A stretch of 64,000 nucleotides of DNA from Chiridota heheva (taxonomy: Eukaryota; Echinodermata; Holothuroidea; Apodida; Chiridotidae), in the NCBI GenBank assembly GCA_020152595.1, contig JAIGNY010000456.1, positions 1,323,001 to 1,387,000 on the forward strand, written 5' to 3'. The notes under the pieces are model-generated. The model was not told where the DNA came from. It saw only the letters and a program-made list of their open reading frames with translations, and made no database searches. Positions 23,301-32,795 of this stretch are shown here, piece after piece. Position 1 is the first letter of the stretch. The number at the start of each line of letters is the position of its first letter. A program made the translations under genes and the position numbers.

Positions 23301-26300
23301 CTGAGTTAGCAGCCGACACACATTTGATAAGCCTGTATGTTAGTAGTTGTAGGCAGAAAATTTAGGTATGTCTGTTGTAAGTGGGTATTTGGGGATGATT
23401 TGAAGAAGTGGATGGGTCAGATTGATGTTGAGTTGGGTCAGCAGGAAAACAGTGGTCAGGCAGGAAGACAGCAGAAAGAGGCATTATAGATTGGCTGGAA
23501 TTCTGACACATTAGAAGCCCGGGTGGGAAATCAGGAGTTTGGGAGGGGGAGGGGTGGAGATAAATTGACAAGACGGGTGAGTGGAATAGTGAAGGTAGAA
23601 TGCTCTTGGAAATTCTGCTGCTATAAGGTCTCTTTGATGAAATATGGAGCTCACTCAGTTGATTTGTATATGTTAAGAGAAGTGCATTAACTTATGTTTC
23701 ATGTTCTTTTTCGATCTCTAGGAAACTACGTACAGAAATTTCTATCAGATAAAGTTCAAGCCACCAAACTTCAAAAGCTATCTTCTTCAGGAAGTGGGTT
23801 TCTCAACATGTGAGGTGATAGGAACACCCATGAACAAATCAAAAGGTAAGATAAACTGATATGTAAAGGTGGAGTACAGCCGAGAAATAGGATGGGATAC
23901 CATGTGGGACATAGGGTGGGATGCCGTGTGGGGCATAAGGAGGAATCTCCAGAAGTTACCATCTGTAGTATGTGGATTTCTCACCATGTGAGGTAATAGG
24001 AACACCCATGAACAAATCAAAAGGTAAGATAAACTGATATGTAAAGGTAGAGTATAACTGAGAAATAGGGTAAATACCAAGTGGGACACAGGGAGGATAC
24101 CATGTGGGACATAGGGAGGGATGCCATGTGGGACATAGGGAAGGATACCATGTGGGACATAGGGAGGGATACCATGTGGGACATAGGGAGGGATACCATG
24201 TGGGACATAGAAGGGGATGCCATGTGGGATATAGGTTGTGACGCCATGTAGGAAACAAAGAGGAATGCCATGATGCCATTAAGAAGTTAACAATGATCGG
24301 AGCAATAAAAAAAAAATAGATACCTTGCAAAAGAGGCATGGCTCTTGTTTTTATAGTGTTATACTTATTAAAGGATTACCACTGTACTGGTCTGTAGAAC
24401 CAATCAATTCTATGAACTTCTATGTCAGGTCAGGTTACTGAGCCTGAGAACATTGTAATGTAAAGGAAAGGAGTGAAGTACATGTAGCTTGTAATATTAT
24501 ACAGCAACTTCTCCATTCATTTGGAACCAGATTGCCCTTCCCCTCCTTCTGACCCATGGCTGTTTAGCCAGTTAGTTGAATTGTTTATTAATCCTGTAAG
24601 TTTATAAAAGGACTTTTGTTGGTGTACTACATTAATTTCCTTTACATTATGTTTCCTTTTCTTTAGTAAGTTATGAGCTGAAGTTGAACCTTGTGCTATT
24701 GGCCAGTTGTAGAATCTGTGGTAAGATACCCTAAGCAGGCTGTGATTATTGGTATGATACCTTGTTGATCAAGTCTTGCTTGGTGTTTGATTTTTGTCAC
24801 AATCAAGATTAGGTGCAGTTAGTATTTTGTTTTGACTAGTTACTATCACTGTAAATAAAAGCAACCCTTGTAGTTGAATTGACCTGGTTGTAACACATGA
24901 CTGTTATTGTGTCAAAGTACATTAGTCAGCTTGATAAGGAGTATTAAATCAAAGGTGCTTGCTTCTACAGTAGGTTTACATGCATGTACGCAGTAGAAGG
25001 CAGGCTGGGTTTGGGCATGTTCCCTGTTAGCACACCCCTCCCTTTAGTAACTTTTGGAACATGTTTTTAGGACTTGGCATGTCGAGACTGGTACACAAAT
25101 GTCAAGACGAGTCAGTATGACACTGATATGATATTTTGTTTTGTTCTCACCCCTGTCCTTAGTGGGTGAATATTTGAGACTTAAGTCTTTATCACAGACC
25201 TAACAATTGTTTTGAATAGAACAGACATTAAGTATAAATATTTTGTTTAGCCATGACCAAAACTTAAGTAGCAAGTTAGTAACTATACTATAAAAAGTTC
25301 AATCCATCCGAGCCATGAGGCTCATTGAGCTGGTGCTTATCCCCGGTTTCCATGGCGCAAGCAGATGAGGGTACATTAACCCCCGGGGGGGAGTAATTGC
25401 AGGTCCATTGCAGATTAACTCCCCAGCAATGCTGGTACTCATTTTACAGCTGAGTGGACTGAAGCAAGTAGAGTAAAGTGTCTTGCTCAAGGACACAATG
25501 CAGCGCTCATGACGGGAATCGAATTCGGTATCTTTTCTAATATGAGCATGACTCCTTAACCACTGTGCCACAGCACCTCAATGGAGCACAGCACTATGCT
25601 ATGGAGCACAGCGCTATACTATGGAGTGCCCTTATTGTCTGTAAAGGTTCAGATTTACGTCTTCTTTCTGGTTAAATAAAAGTTACTCTACATAATAGTA
25701 CCATTGGTGATTTGTTTAAAGTGTCTGTTTTATCAAAAGTCCTTAGGATTGGCATGTGGTAGTACATGTACAATGAAATCGTGGAAATAAAGTGCTTCTG
25801 TGTTAAGCTGGAGTTTTCATCACAACCCACAGCTAGCACATATGCCTCATTAAACCCTTACTCTACCACGCAGCAATATTATTGTCATTTTCAAACCACC
25901 TTTTTTTTAAATAAAATCAGAACTAACAAAATCCTATGGAGTAATCTTGGTATCATTATAAAGTACTCGGATATTTCTTTCACAAAATGTAACTTCTTTT
26001 TTCTTTTTTTCAAATCTTACAATAAGTTCAAGATCATATTTTTGCTTCAAAATCAAACATGCAAATCCTAAGACATAGTATTATTGATTGATTGATTGAT
26101 TTATTATTACCTTTTTTATAGTCCCTACCTGCAATCTTTTTTTGTCTTTGTTTGCAAAGATTTGCACAAGTTATTGACCAAATTTAGCCAAAAATTGCTT
26201 AATTTGCATATTTTTGTCCAATATTTCCTAATTTGGCTTTTATAACTCAAAAGATAATTATCTTAGCTTTTTTTCCAACCAAACTTGTAATGAAGGAAAA

Positions 26301-29300
26301 TTAAAGGAAGGTTGTCAAAAAATGCACATAAACTTTTTTTTACAAAAATTGGGCTTGCATTTTTTAAAGCCCTGGTAGAGTAAAGGCTGTAACACACGGA
26401 ACGCAACGCGGCGAGCGATTTTTTTAGATAATCATACAGGAAACAAATATCATAAGATGCTTTGAGTTTTTGCTTACACACGATGAAGTTTACAATTGAG
26501 GCTTTCTGATGATACTGGAAAATTAATGAAAAATGCTTTTTTTTTGTTCAAACTGAAGAAATTCTTTTTAATGGGGCACGATTTTCTGTCGCGATGTGAT
26601 TTTGCTTTAATGGGCGTAGAAAGGCCTTTCAATCAATTTTCAGTTATCATCTGAATAGCCATGCGATGACGATGCTTCTCTGAAAACAAGATGTCAAAAC
26701 GTTTCTCTTCCTTTCTTTTATTCAATTTTGTTTAAAAAATCGCTCGCTGAGCCACGTTTGGTGTGTAACGGCTTTAAGGGTTAAGGTATGCTCAGTTTAG
26801 ATAGGAGATATACAAATATCTATGATGGTAATAACTTAGGTAGTAGAATGGCAATTCCCACTTTCTTCTATTACCGAGGTATTGTATGAGATGGGTTTTC
26901 CAGAGTATAGAAGCTTTTTGTCATTAAAGTTCTCCTTTGTACATAAAGCAATATCTTTCCTTAGGAGAAATGGTCCGTCAATCTTTCACAGAAAGCACAT
27001 TATTACCGGAGGCATTATGATACACAGCTATTTTTACAGCCTATGCGAAAACAAACTTTTCCCACTAAGACACTTAACACGGATGAGTGATTGTAATCAC
27101 AAATGTGCCCTGATTATTCAGCTCTGCTTTGTGTAATCTTATACACACAAATAGCCTTGGGCTACTTGGCTGTGGTGTGCATGGGAATGGCAGACAAATA
27201 ATCATTGTTTGGAGTGGAAACAAAATACACTGCACAGGAAGTCTAGTTGGTAATTTTCATACCTGAGTTTTCAGGATTAACTGAGGTGTTGGGTGCGGGT
27301 AGGCTTAAAGAGAAACTTTTCAGCATGTATATAATCTTCTGACTTCATATCAGTTGGTTGATGATGTTGACTATGACTGTAGTTAAGGATCAGTGTGGGT
27401 TTTAGTATGTGACCTGCAACACTTATCTCCATATCAGTTAACTATGGAATGAACCCAAATTTGTCTTCGGCTCTTCTTGAGTACATTAAGTAGACCAGGG
27501 GGGTTTATTAAGAGTCAGCTTTTAGAAGTTAACCTTGTTAAAGGCTTAAAGCTGCTTCTGATGTAACTGTAGGCCCTCAGTTGTTATCACAGAGGTTTAC
27601 ATCAAGTTGGGTCATTAACAAGTAATATTGTGGTTGTACCCCTTGGGTGGTCCTACAAGCAAGGAATAGTTGTATAATTTGTAGGTACAAGACAATGGGC
27701 TATTCCCCTTCATCTTTGTCTGTTTTGGCTGCAGTAAAGATTTGAAGTGACAGCTTCTGAATGAGACCTGAACTTTGAAGTCATTGGTTGCCAGAAGAAT
27801 GCTATTGGAAGACAAGGATATCTTGCTCTGTCATTATTGGAGATGCATGTTTTAGTGCAGTGATGAAAGAGTGATTAAACTTTGTATTAATAGCATGTTC
27901 AAGAATTTTATTTAATCTTTTTTTCTTGATTAATGCTGAACCTTAAAGGAGAAAAAGTCTGATACATTCATTATTTCATGTGATAAAGGATAAAAATCTA
28001 AACTAACTGCCAAACACAGCAAGTCAAAATCGCATTCCTATCTCAAGTTAATCATCTTTAAAGCAGAAAAAGTCTTATACAATCATTATTTCATGTGATA
28101 GTAGATAAAAATATTAACCAACTGCCAAACACAGCAAGTCAAAATCTTATTCCTATCTCAAGTTATTCATCTTTAAAGGAGTCATAAAGTCCGAAACAAT
28201 CATTATTTCATATGATAGAGAATACGAATCTTAACCAACTGCCAAACACGGCAAGTCAAAATCTTATTCCTATCTCAAGTTGTTTATCTTTGAAGGAGAC
28301 ATATTAGTCTGACACTATCATTATTTCATGTGATAGAGGATACAAATCTTAACGAACTGCCAAACACAGCAAGTCAAAATCTTATTCCCATCTCAAGTTG
28401 TTCATGTTTAAAATCGACACATGGAGGCTGTCATTTTGTTTAATTCTGTATTGAAATATTGTGCATGATGACATAGTTTCCCCCATAGGGACATAGGGAT
28501 TATAATGTATTTCTTTATAAGTGGGATTAAAGTTTTTATTCCAAAATGATGTGACACAAAGTTTTAACAGCATATTTTGATAATTTCATGTGTACACAAA
28601 AATTTCTTTGACCATTACAAAAGAAAAACAATTTTTCATCAGCTAGAAAACTTGAGGTAGATTATTAAGAAATACTAAGCATTCCAACATCCTGCTGGGC
28701 TAATGACATAATCTGCATGTTTTGAAATCAAAATGGCAGCTCCCATGGTATTATTAAGTACAGTAGTAGTTTTAAAGTTTTTGATAATTACAAAAATGTG
28801 TTAGATTGCTTCGGGAGTTATGAAGCTTGGTCAGTACATTTGTTATTTTTAATTCTATAAGACTTCCTTGTATGATTGCTTACATAGTTCATATTGCAAT
28901 GGGCTAGTATAGAAACCGAGTTTAGCCGAATGTAATTTCTTTAGTACTTTGACCAATCAAATGCTGGGGGAACTTTTCCTTTGTTTCCCTACCAATCAGG
29001 TGCAGGTTTGAGAAAAAATTGTAAGCAGCGTTACTCGCGTGTATTTCCTTCATGTATAACGCACGTATGATACTGTGCGCTTGAAAACATATTTTCATAC
29101 ACTTGTTCCCATATCGTGGGTGAATTGTGCAGACGGCCAAGATTCCTCCGGTATTTTATTGGTCAATAAGATTCCTCCAGTATACGATTTGTCCATTATA
29201 GACACGTGAATCTCGGCCATGTGACATTATTTAAATTAGCTATCCAGAAATTGCTGATTCATATTTGAAAAGGTCTATAGAGAGTAGTTCTTTCTACCTC

Positions 29301-30302
29301 AGCTCCTACAGGTTGGGGGTGGAGTAGTTCTCTCTCTTAGAGTGCCCTCCCCACCTGGTAAGCTATGAATACATAGCCTATTGTAAATTGTACCCAGCAG
29401 GTAAGTATGTTGTCTGCCGGAGAATCTTATTTTCCTTCCGAAATACTCTTCTCCTAACACTAACATACTTACCTGTTGGACTCCCGCCCTCCTCCCCACT
29501 AAAGCTTATTTTCCATGGGAGTGCTTACTTTCCATGGGAGTGCTTTCTTTCCATGGGAGTGTGTTTTTTTTCTGCCTCAATTTACTGGAGGGAACAAGAG
29601 TCTTAGGGCCAAAGGCACCGAGTTGAAATATTTCCAGCAGTTTTGAGTGAGGTCGAGAGCTGATAGCTTATTGTAAATTGTACCCAGCGGGTAAGTATTT
29701 CAGTGTTAGGAGTAGAGTATTTCGGTAGGAAAAAAAGGATTCCTTAATCGGAAAGGTTAATAACGACTTCTTATCTCTGCTCTTCAGGTTTTAGAAGGCC
29801 ACTCCTGATGTTTATCAAGTTAACCAGCAAATCACCTGATGTGTCACCTGATGAGAGCTCACATGTTAGAAATGAACGTGAAAGGCATTCATCGGCTAAA
29901 CACAGAGCGGACAAATACCATAAAGAAACACACGAGAGTCAAAACTCTTTTTCTTCCAAGCATGCAACATCATCAAGTAGTAGGTCATCAGAACATGAGA
30001 AAACAAGCTCACATTCAAGGTCAGAAAAACATCATTATCACCAAACGCACCTTTACAAACCAAAACAACAGCAGTCTTCAAAACAGATCTCTACCGCTAG
30101 TAAACCTAGCAGTAGTCAGGGCATTTCCGCATCCAGTAGATCACAGAAAGACGATAGTGAACAAATGGATGTAAACAAAGCTTCCTTACCTGTGAGCACA
30201 CATAAAGAAGAAGAAAGGACTATTTTGAAATCGGCCGCAGAAAGTAAGGATGAAAAGGCCAGTGGTCAGGAGGTCGAATCAGATGCCAGCATGAAGCCGT
30301 AG
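15941..30302 (+). CDS. MEPCE: 7SK snRNA methylphosphate capping enzyme (Bin3 family), four coding exons
   Basis: The product is an S-adenosylmethionine-dependent methyltransferase of the Bin3/MePCE family. It adds a methyl group to the gamma phosphate at the 5' end of 7SK snRNA in the nucleus and stays with the 7SK snRNP, which holds P-TEFb inactive. Coding exons are 15941-17332, 21197-21415, 23722-23845 and 29788-30302, giving 749 residues. A basic, disordered N-terminal half carries the conserved family motif DPLNLNSL near residue 125. The catalytic domain begins at YGNY (328-331). It continues with the SAM motif LDIGCNTGH (361-369), GLDID (385-389), [16 protein letters not shown] (around 487-502), LRPGG and LEPQAWPSY (around 522-530). 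The start is fixed by G at -3 and +4 and an in-frame stop just upstream. Splice phases are 0, 0 and 1. A Ser/His/Lys-rich tail of about 155 residues follows the domain. Confidence 0.95.
17577..17897. mobile_element. TIR element rich in AP-1-like sites, copy 1 (321 bp)
   Basis: The ends read TGCACTTGTAAG and, complemented, TGCACTTGTCAATTGTGTGA, with TAA on both sides (17574-17576 and 17898-17900). A TAA or TTA duplication fits PIF/Harbinger-type MITEs. The element contains four consensus TGASTCA sites. It lies 245 bp into intron 1 of MEPCE. Confidence 0.75.
18290..18620. mobile_element. MITE with CAGACCCCTAGCTT ends, carrying a 20-bp minisatellite
   Basis: The left end CAGACCCCTAGCTT is mirrored by AAGCTAGGGGTCTG at the right. 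AAGGT flanks both ends, so a longer decayed duplication is possible. The interior carries a 20-bp tandem repeat (unit cagggcgaaccccagggtgg) from 18401 to about 18520, followed by diverged units. Long open frames on both strands here come only from that repeat. A related element is at 20068-20616. Confidence 0.7.
18401..18560. repeat. 20-bp GC-rich minisatellite
   Basis: The unit CAGGGCGAACCCCAGGGTGG starts at 18401, 18421, 18441, 18461, 18481 and 18501 with few changes, then decays. It is far more GC-rich than its surroundings. Confidence 0.9.
18838..18963. mobile_element. AP-1-rich TIR element, copy 2, 5'-truncated
   Basis: Matches the right 40 percent of copy 1, from AAAAAATGTCAGTCACCTAA to the end ACAAGTGCA followed by TAA. 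The left part is missing. It is in MEPCE intron 1 in the same orientation as copy 1. Confidence 0.75.
19060..19360 (+). repeat. Dispersed repeat family R1, copy 1
   Basis: Runs from CCCATGGTTCTGAATACAGG through TTTCATTGCATATTACATGG and ATTTACCACATATACTG to a terminal TTTTTTCCAGCTCTG. Two other copies in the same orientation lie at 20855-21125 and 32525-32795. No coding potential; no clear ends or target duplication seen. Confidence 0.75.
19918..19975 (+). repeat. C-rich microsatellite
   Basis: Runs of C broken by single T, followed by nine A. The sequence is about 45 bases long and strongly strand-asymmetric. Confidence 0.9.
20068..20616. mobile_element. Second MITE of the CAGACCCCTAGCTT family with an internal 145-bp duplication
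   Basis: The left end AGACCCCTGTCTTG and right end AAAGCTAGGGGTCT mirror those at 18290-18620. Shared interior words include TTGAGGGGCACATTAAT and GGAGTCCAGGG. A 145-bp unit starting GATTTAAAAAGGG at 20081 repeats at 20226. Confidence 0.65.
20855..21125 (+). repeat. Dispersed repeat family R1, copy 2
   Basis: Shares CTGAATAAAGGTGTCGAAAA, AATCTTCCCATGAAAAAT, TTTACCATATATTCTGTTGC and GCTGGAACCATATTTTTCC with the copies at 19060 and 32525. It lies just upstream of MEPCE exon 2. Confidence 0.75.
21197..21415 (+). CDS. MEPCE: MEPCE coding exon 2 (residues 465-537)
   Basis: Starts [11 protein letters not shown] after an AG acceptor at 21195-21196 and ends KKKMT before donor GTATGA. The 219 bases keep phase 0 at both ends. 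It carries the family signature [21 protein letters not shown] and LEPQAWPSY, which form the back half of the Bin3 methyltransferase domain. The neighbouring frame extends past the donor by only one codon, so the intron is required. Confidence 0.95.
21612..21835 (-). pseudogene. LINE 3' coding tail relic, antisense in MEPCE intron 2
   Basis: The reverse complement reads, in one frame, [15 protein letters not shown] and then [20 protein letters not shown]. This matches the typical C-terminal tail of LINE reverse transcriptases (SQRVV-x-WN-LP ... SVN-FK-RLD). No catalytic core is present here, so it is a 5'-truncated fragment. Confidence 0.6.
22211..22830. repeat. Direct duplication, 357-bp offset
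   Basis: GTGGGAGTAG at 22211 and GTGGGAGTGG at 22568 begin near-identical tracts. They include AAGAATTGACACATACAGAC, TGGTAACAACTGGGTTGGAT and GGCTGGTTGCCAGACAGTTG. G-rich on the plus strand. Local tandem duplication within MEPCE intron 2. Confidence 0.85.
23722..23845 (+). CDS. MEPCE: MEPCE coding exon 3 (residues 538-578 plus one base)
   Basis: It reads [17 protein letters not shown], then the [13 protein letters not shown] segment and MNKSK, with acceptor CTAG before it and donor GTAAGATA after it, leaving phase 1. In vertebrate MEPCE the same region reads TETIYKNYYRIQLKP in the same place. The 3' half of this exon and its donor are repeated 178 bp downstream in the intron. Confidence 0.93.
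23960..24048 (+). pseudogene. Partial duplicate of MEPCE exon 3 with its donor site
   Basis: The sequence from GATTTCTCACCATGTGAGGT through AACACCCATGAACAAATC to AAAAGGTAAGATAAACTG repeats the 3' half of exon 3 and its donor, 178 bp downstream. The same frame stays open ([15 protein letters not shown]). No convincing acceptor is seen just upstream; CCATCTGTAG near 23966 is the nearest candidate but has a weak pyrimidine tract. Confidence 0.85.
24095..24255. repeat. 24-bp tandem repeat
   Basis: CATGTG starts at 24101, 24125, 24149, 24173 and 24197 within a unit of the type ggataccatgtgggacatag. The period of 24 is a multiple of three, which creates long open frames on the minus strand that have no coding value. 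It appears to have grown from sequence just 3' of exon 3. Confidence 0.85.
25300..25590 (-). mobile_element. tRNA-derived SINE, full head and body
   Basis: On the minus strand the head has an A box (TGGCACAGTGGTTAAG) and a B box-like GAATTCGATTCCCG. The body follows with GCAAGACACTTTACTCTACT, CCACTCAGCTGTAAAATGAG and GCTGGGGAGTTAATCTGCAA. It ends near GGCTCGGATGG. This body type is widespread in marine animals as I recall. A second copy, without a head, is at 39216-39425. Confidence 0.8.
25854..26780. mobile_element. piggyBac-like MITE, second copy, split by a nested MITE
   Basis: Flanked by TTAA at 25850-25853 and 26781-26784. The left end ACCCTTACTCTACCACGCAG and the interior (CAAACCACCTTTTT, ATTTAGCCAAAAATTGCTTA, AAAGCCCTGGTAGAGTAA) match the element at 11979-13048. 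It lacks about 450 bp present in that copy. Its last bases GGG TTAA are separated from the rest by the nested element at 26394-26774. Confidence 0.8.
26394..26774. mobile_element. Nested MITE with AGGCTGTAACACAC ends and TAA duplication
   Basis: The left end AGGCTGTAACACACGGAACG continues to GCGAGCGATTTTTT. The right end, complemented, reads AAGCCGTTACACACCAAACG and also continues to GCGAGCGATTTTTT. TAA at 26391-26393 and 26775-26777 is the target duplication. Removing the element restores the GTAGAGTAAGGG end of the host MITE. 381 bp, no coding content. TAA duplication fits a PIF/Harbinger-type MITE. Confidence 0.8.
27946..28420. repeat. Tandem array of about 116-bp units, four copies
   Basis: TTATTTCATG or a variant starts at 27971, 28086, 28203 and 28321. 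Each unit also has AACTGCCAAACACAGCAAGT and TTCCTATCTCAAGTT. In MEPCE intron 3. Confidence 0.88.
29378..29735. repeat. Short inverted and direct repeats next to MEPCE exon 4
   Basis: TTGTAAATTGTACCCAGC occurs at about 29380 and 29672. The tract CCGAAATACTCTTCTCCTAA at about 29438 is inverted as TTAGGAGTAGAGTATTTCGG at about 29706. Between them a 19-bp unit (ttccatgggagtgcttact) is repeated about four times at 29510-29562. The whole ends 50 bp before the exon 4 acceptor. Confidence 0.65.
29788..30302 (+). CDS. MEPCE: MEPCE coding exon 4, end of the domain and disordered tail (residues 579-749)
   Basis: The G left by exon 3 joins GT to make GGT, then [11 protein letters not shown] ends the methyltransferase domain as GFQRPVYLF does in vertebrate MEPCE. 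After it comes a low-complexity tail of about 155 residues rich in Ser, His, Lys and Glu, with RS- and HH-type runs, ending ESDASMKP and TAG at 30300-30302. The tail looks disordered, with no recognised domain. Confidence 0.92.
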
Positions 30303-30524
30303 CTAAGGAGTAACATTCCATTTCTGAAAACGCGACTTCATTCAACGGTAACTATTCAAAATTTGATCAGTTCTGAAGAAATATTTCATTTACCCTAGGC
30401 CTTGGTTGGGTTGCAAAAATATAACTTGATTCCATTTGCTATTAAAGACCATTTCTAGATAATTGACATACTTTGCATCAAAAAGAGGATACACTACTTG
30501 CAGTCAAAAATGTACCAAGCTGTA

Positions 30525-30530
30525 AATAAA
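30525..30530 (+). terminator. Candidate MEPCE polyadenylation signal
   Basis: An AATAAA hexamer 223 bp after the MEPCE stop codon, in AT-rich sequence. It is the first canonical hexamer I see downstream. No transcript evidence is available, so the real cleavage site is unknown. Confidence 0.4.
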
Positions 30531-30699
30531 ATCTGTACCTTAATACTGGCCCTATGCCCCTCAAGAGGAGAAGGAACTAAGTCATGTAAATCAACCGTAT
30601 CATATTTAACATTCAATTTCTAATTGTTCAAAACCATGTATCACCATTTGTATTGTATAGTACCATTCATTTCCAATGCATTAAAGAACATGTGATTAC

Positions 30700-31015
30700 A
30701 TACAGTATACCCTTCGATGTATCAAGTGCCTTTGCTCTAATAACTGCCAACCCAATAATATTTGACTCTTTAATTTGAAGACTCAAAATAAGTTTTGTTA
30801 CATTATTTGCCGTTTTTTTTGTGTCTGACACTGACAATGTGTTTGTGGTGCTTATTGTGGGGCTAATATAGAACCAGTTCACACGATGCAGTTGGAATAG
30901 CACACTGTACATTGCCCCAGAACATGGGCGCTTGTTAAGAAGAAACTTCAGGCCTTAAAAGTGGTGCAGTCCGGGCACTTATTATGTTGAATACGACACA
31001 TCAAATGGTTTGCAT
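30700..31015. repeat. Dispersed repeat family R2, copy 1
   Basis: Shares TAACTGCCAACCCAATAAT, GTGGTGCTTATTGTGG, GAACCAGTTCACACGATGCA and GGGCGCTTGTTAAGAAGAAA with the copy at 38003-38300, in the same orientation. The family resembles non-autonomous DNA elements with GCGCTTATTA-type words near the ends. Confidence 0.7.
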
Positions 31016-31456
31016 GCTTCTAAAGTTTGCATGATACTGTATTTTACAAAATGGTGATAGCTGATATTTTTCATTTTCTTTCCAGGAAACAAGCGAGTTT
31101 CTTTTACGAGGATATGAAGATTTTACATCTCTTGGTGATTTATAGAATTCAAAAGAAATGTAAACTGCACAAACTATTCTTGGATGGCTCTACAATGCTT
31201 GAAAGAAACAAATTGCATTTTTTCTTGTACAATGTTTTCAGATTTGTTCTCTACTTGTAATTACTTTTGGGATTGTTCATTGATTTTAAGGAGAAATCAG
31301 TCATAAAGGTGAGGGCATTTTATTTAGGGGTCTCTGGAAAATATGGATACCTTTCTCCATGGCTGTACACAGGAATTTCTAGGTGGGGGACAACAGCTGA
31401 ACGAATTTCGAATACGTCATTTTTAATACCCCATGACTTCAGAGATCAAATGTGGT

Positions 31457-31771
31457 CAATGGTGTAGGAAGGATTAAAGTGGAACAATTGCACTGGTAAA
31501 TTAGATTTTCCATCAAAAGTTTCTGCTAATCTGGAAATCCCCTTCAAATTTATAGAAATTTCTTTTTATTTTTCGGAAAATTTTCTTCATTTTCAGAAAT
31601 GTTTGGGAAAAGTTTGGCCATATTTCAGAAAATTTGGGCCAGTTTTCGAGTCAATTTTAATGTTAATATTTTCGTAATTTCACTTTCTAACTGGGAGGAA
31701 AACATGCAACTGGAAAGGTGAAATTCTCTCAGGGGGCAGCTTTCCCCCTGCCCCTGATTCTTACGCCTCTG
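31457..31771. mobile_element. hAT-type MITE, 315 bp
   Basis: Flanks AATGTGGT (31449-31456) and AATGTGAT (31772-31779) form an 8-bp target duplication with one change. The left end CAATGGTGTAGGAAGG and the right end, complemented CAGAGGCGTAAGAATCAG, form weak inverted repeats. The interior shares TTCCATCAAAAGTTTCTGCT in near-identical form with 48751-49020. Confidence 0.7.
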
Positions 31772-32524
31772 AATGTGATATATATTTTGATAAGTTGAAA
31801 AAATGTTACTTTGGAAATTTCTGACTTAGAAGGAGGGGGGGTGGGGGCTGGAGAACTGCCCCTGCTACGGCCATGCCTTTCTTGCACAAGTATATTGTGT
31901 CCATAATTAATGATCAGATTACATCAAGTCAGATTAAGTGCAGTTGTTTTAATACATGGTGGCTGAACAAGACCTTGATGAGATTAAAGAAATTATGCCC
32001 TCAAGATTTTTGCATTCAACACTTAATCAATTCTTTTGCAACCTATTAAAAGCAGAAAATATAGGACGTTGATTTTTTTTTATTTGTTTTGTGGTCTGAC
32101 AGAAAGATGCATATTGTATGGTACAGGACAACAAGAAAATGCTACTACTTAGACATCTCCGGAGGTGGAATTCATTATAAAATTTCCCTCTCATTAGTTG
32201 TTGTGTTCCTTAAAGTTTTGAACAGTCAGACCCGACCTGATATATAAGCAGGTCGGGTCAGATTTTCCCCTTTTTATTTTCTTTATTCTGAAAACCACGA
32301 AAATCAAATTTCCTGTCATCAATGGCTCCATTGTAGTAGTTCTCCTGTTGGTCCTGGGTTGTTGTGGAAGTTGGTGTCCAGTATCAAATTAGCAATAGAT
32401 GAAGTCCTTATTGCGTGGTTGAGTGGTTATCTTCATTAAGATGAGTGGCTTCATTATTTGATAGAGTAAGTTTGGGGTTACGATTTGCTGGAACAAGTTT
32501 TTAAAGAGAAGACAAGTCATGTTT

Positions 32525-32795
32525 TCTGAATAAAGGTGTCGAAAATCTTCCCCCGAAAAATAGTGGCAGAAATAATATTAATGTTAGTGAATACATGTTT
32601 ATATACTTCCCTCTTTTGCAATTTATTGTACTTTTCATCGCACAATTACATGGAGGACATTTTTAGAGTACATATTTACCACATATACTGTTGTTTACTC
32701 AAGAAATCTAATTTTTTTCCCCTTCTCATGATTTCCTGATTTTCCCACGGTTTTACCCGCTGGAACTAGATTTTTTTCCAGCTCCAGGCATGTCG
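32525..32795 (+). repeat. Dispersed repeat family R1, copy 3
   Basis: Same order as the copies at 19060 and 20855: CTGAATAAAGGTGTCGAAAA, TTTTCATCGCACAATTACAT, ATTTACCACATATACTGTTG, then a CGCTGGAACTAGATTTTTTT-type end. Confidence 0.75.

Larger units (their letters stand above)
21416..23721 (+). other. MEPCE: MEPCE intron 2, 2306 bp
   Basis: Donor GTATGATA (a weaker match than the other two) and acceptor TTTTCGATCTCTAG. It contains an antisense LINE tail near 21612-21835, a direct duplication with 357-bp offset at 22211-22830, and G-rich minisatellite-like sequence near 23030-23110. A short SINE-like piece (TATGTAGCGCC ... AAAGCGCTTTACA) lies near 23248-23305. Confidence 0.88.
23846..29787 (+). 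other. MEPCE: MEPCE intron 3, 5942 bp
   Basis: Donor GTAAGATA and acceptor CTCTGCTCTTCAG. It contains the partial exon 3 copy (about 23960-24045), a 24-bp array, an antisense SINE (25300-25590) and a piggyBac-like MITE with a nested second MITE (25854-26780). It also has a roughly 116-bp tandem array (27946-28420) and an inverted pair at 29430-29735. Confidence 0.88.

Noticed and set aside
23787-24339. Overlapping minus-strand open frames opposite MEPCE exon 3 and intron 3
   Set aside because: They arise from the 24-bp array and the antisense of the exon 3 duplication.
27946-28420. CRISPR-like spacing of repeats
   Set aside because: The repeats are whole-unit tandem copies without unique spacers, in a vertebrate-type spliced gene context. 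No cas genes; the DNA is eukaryotic.
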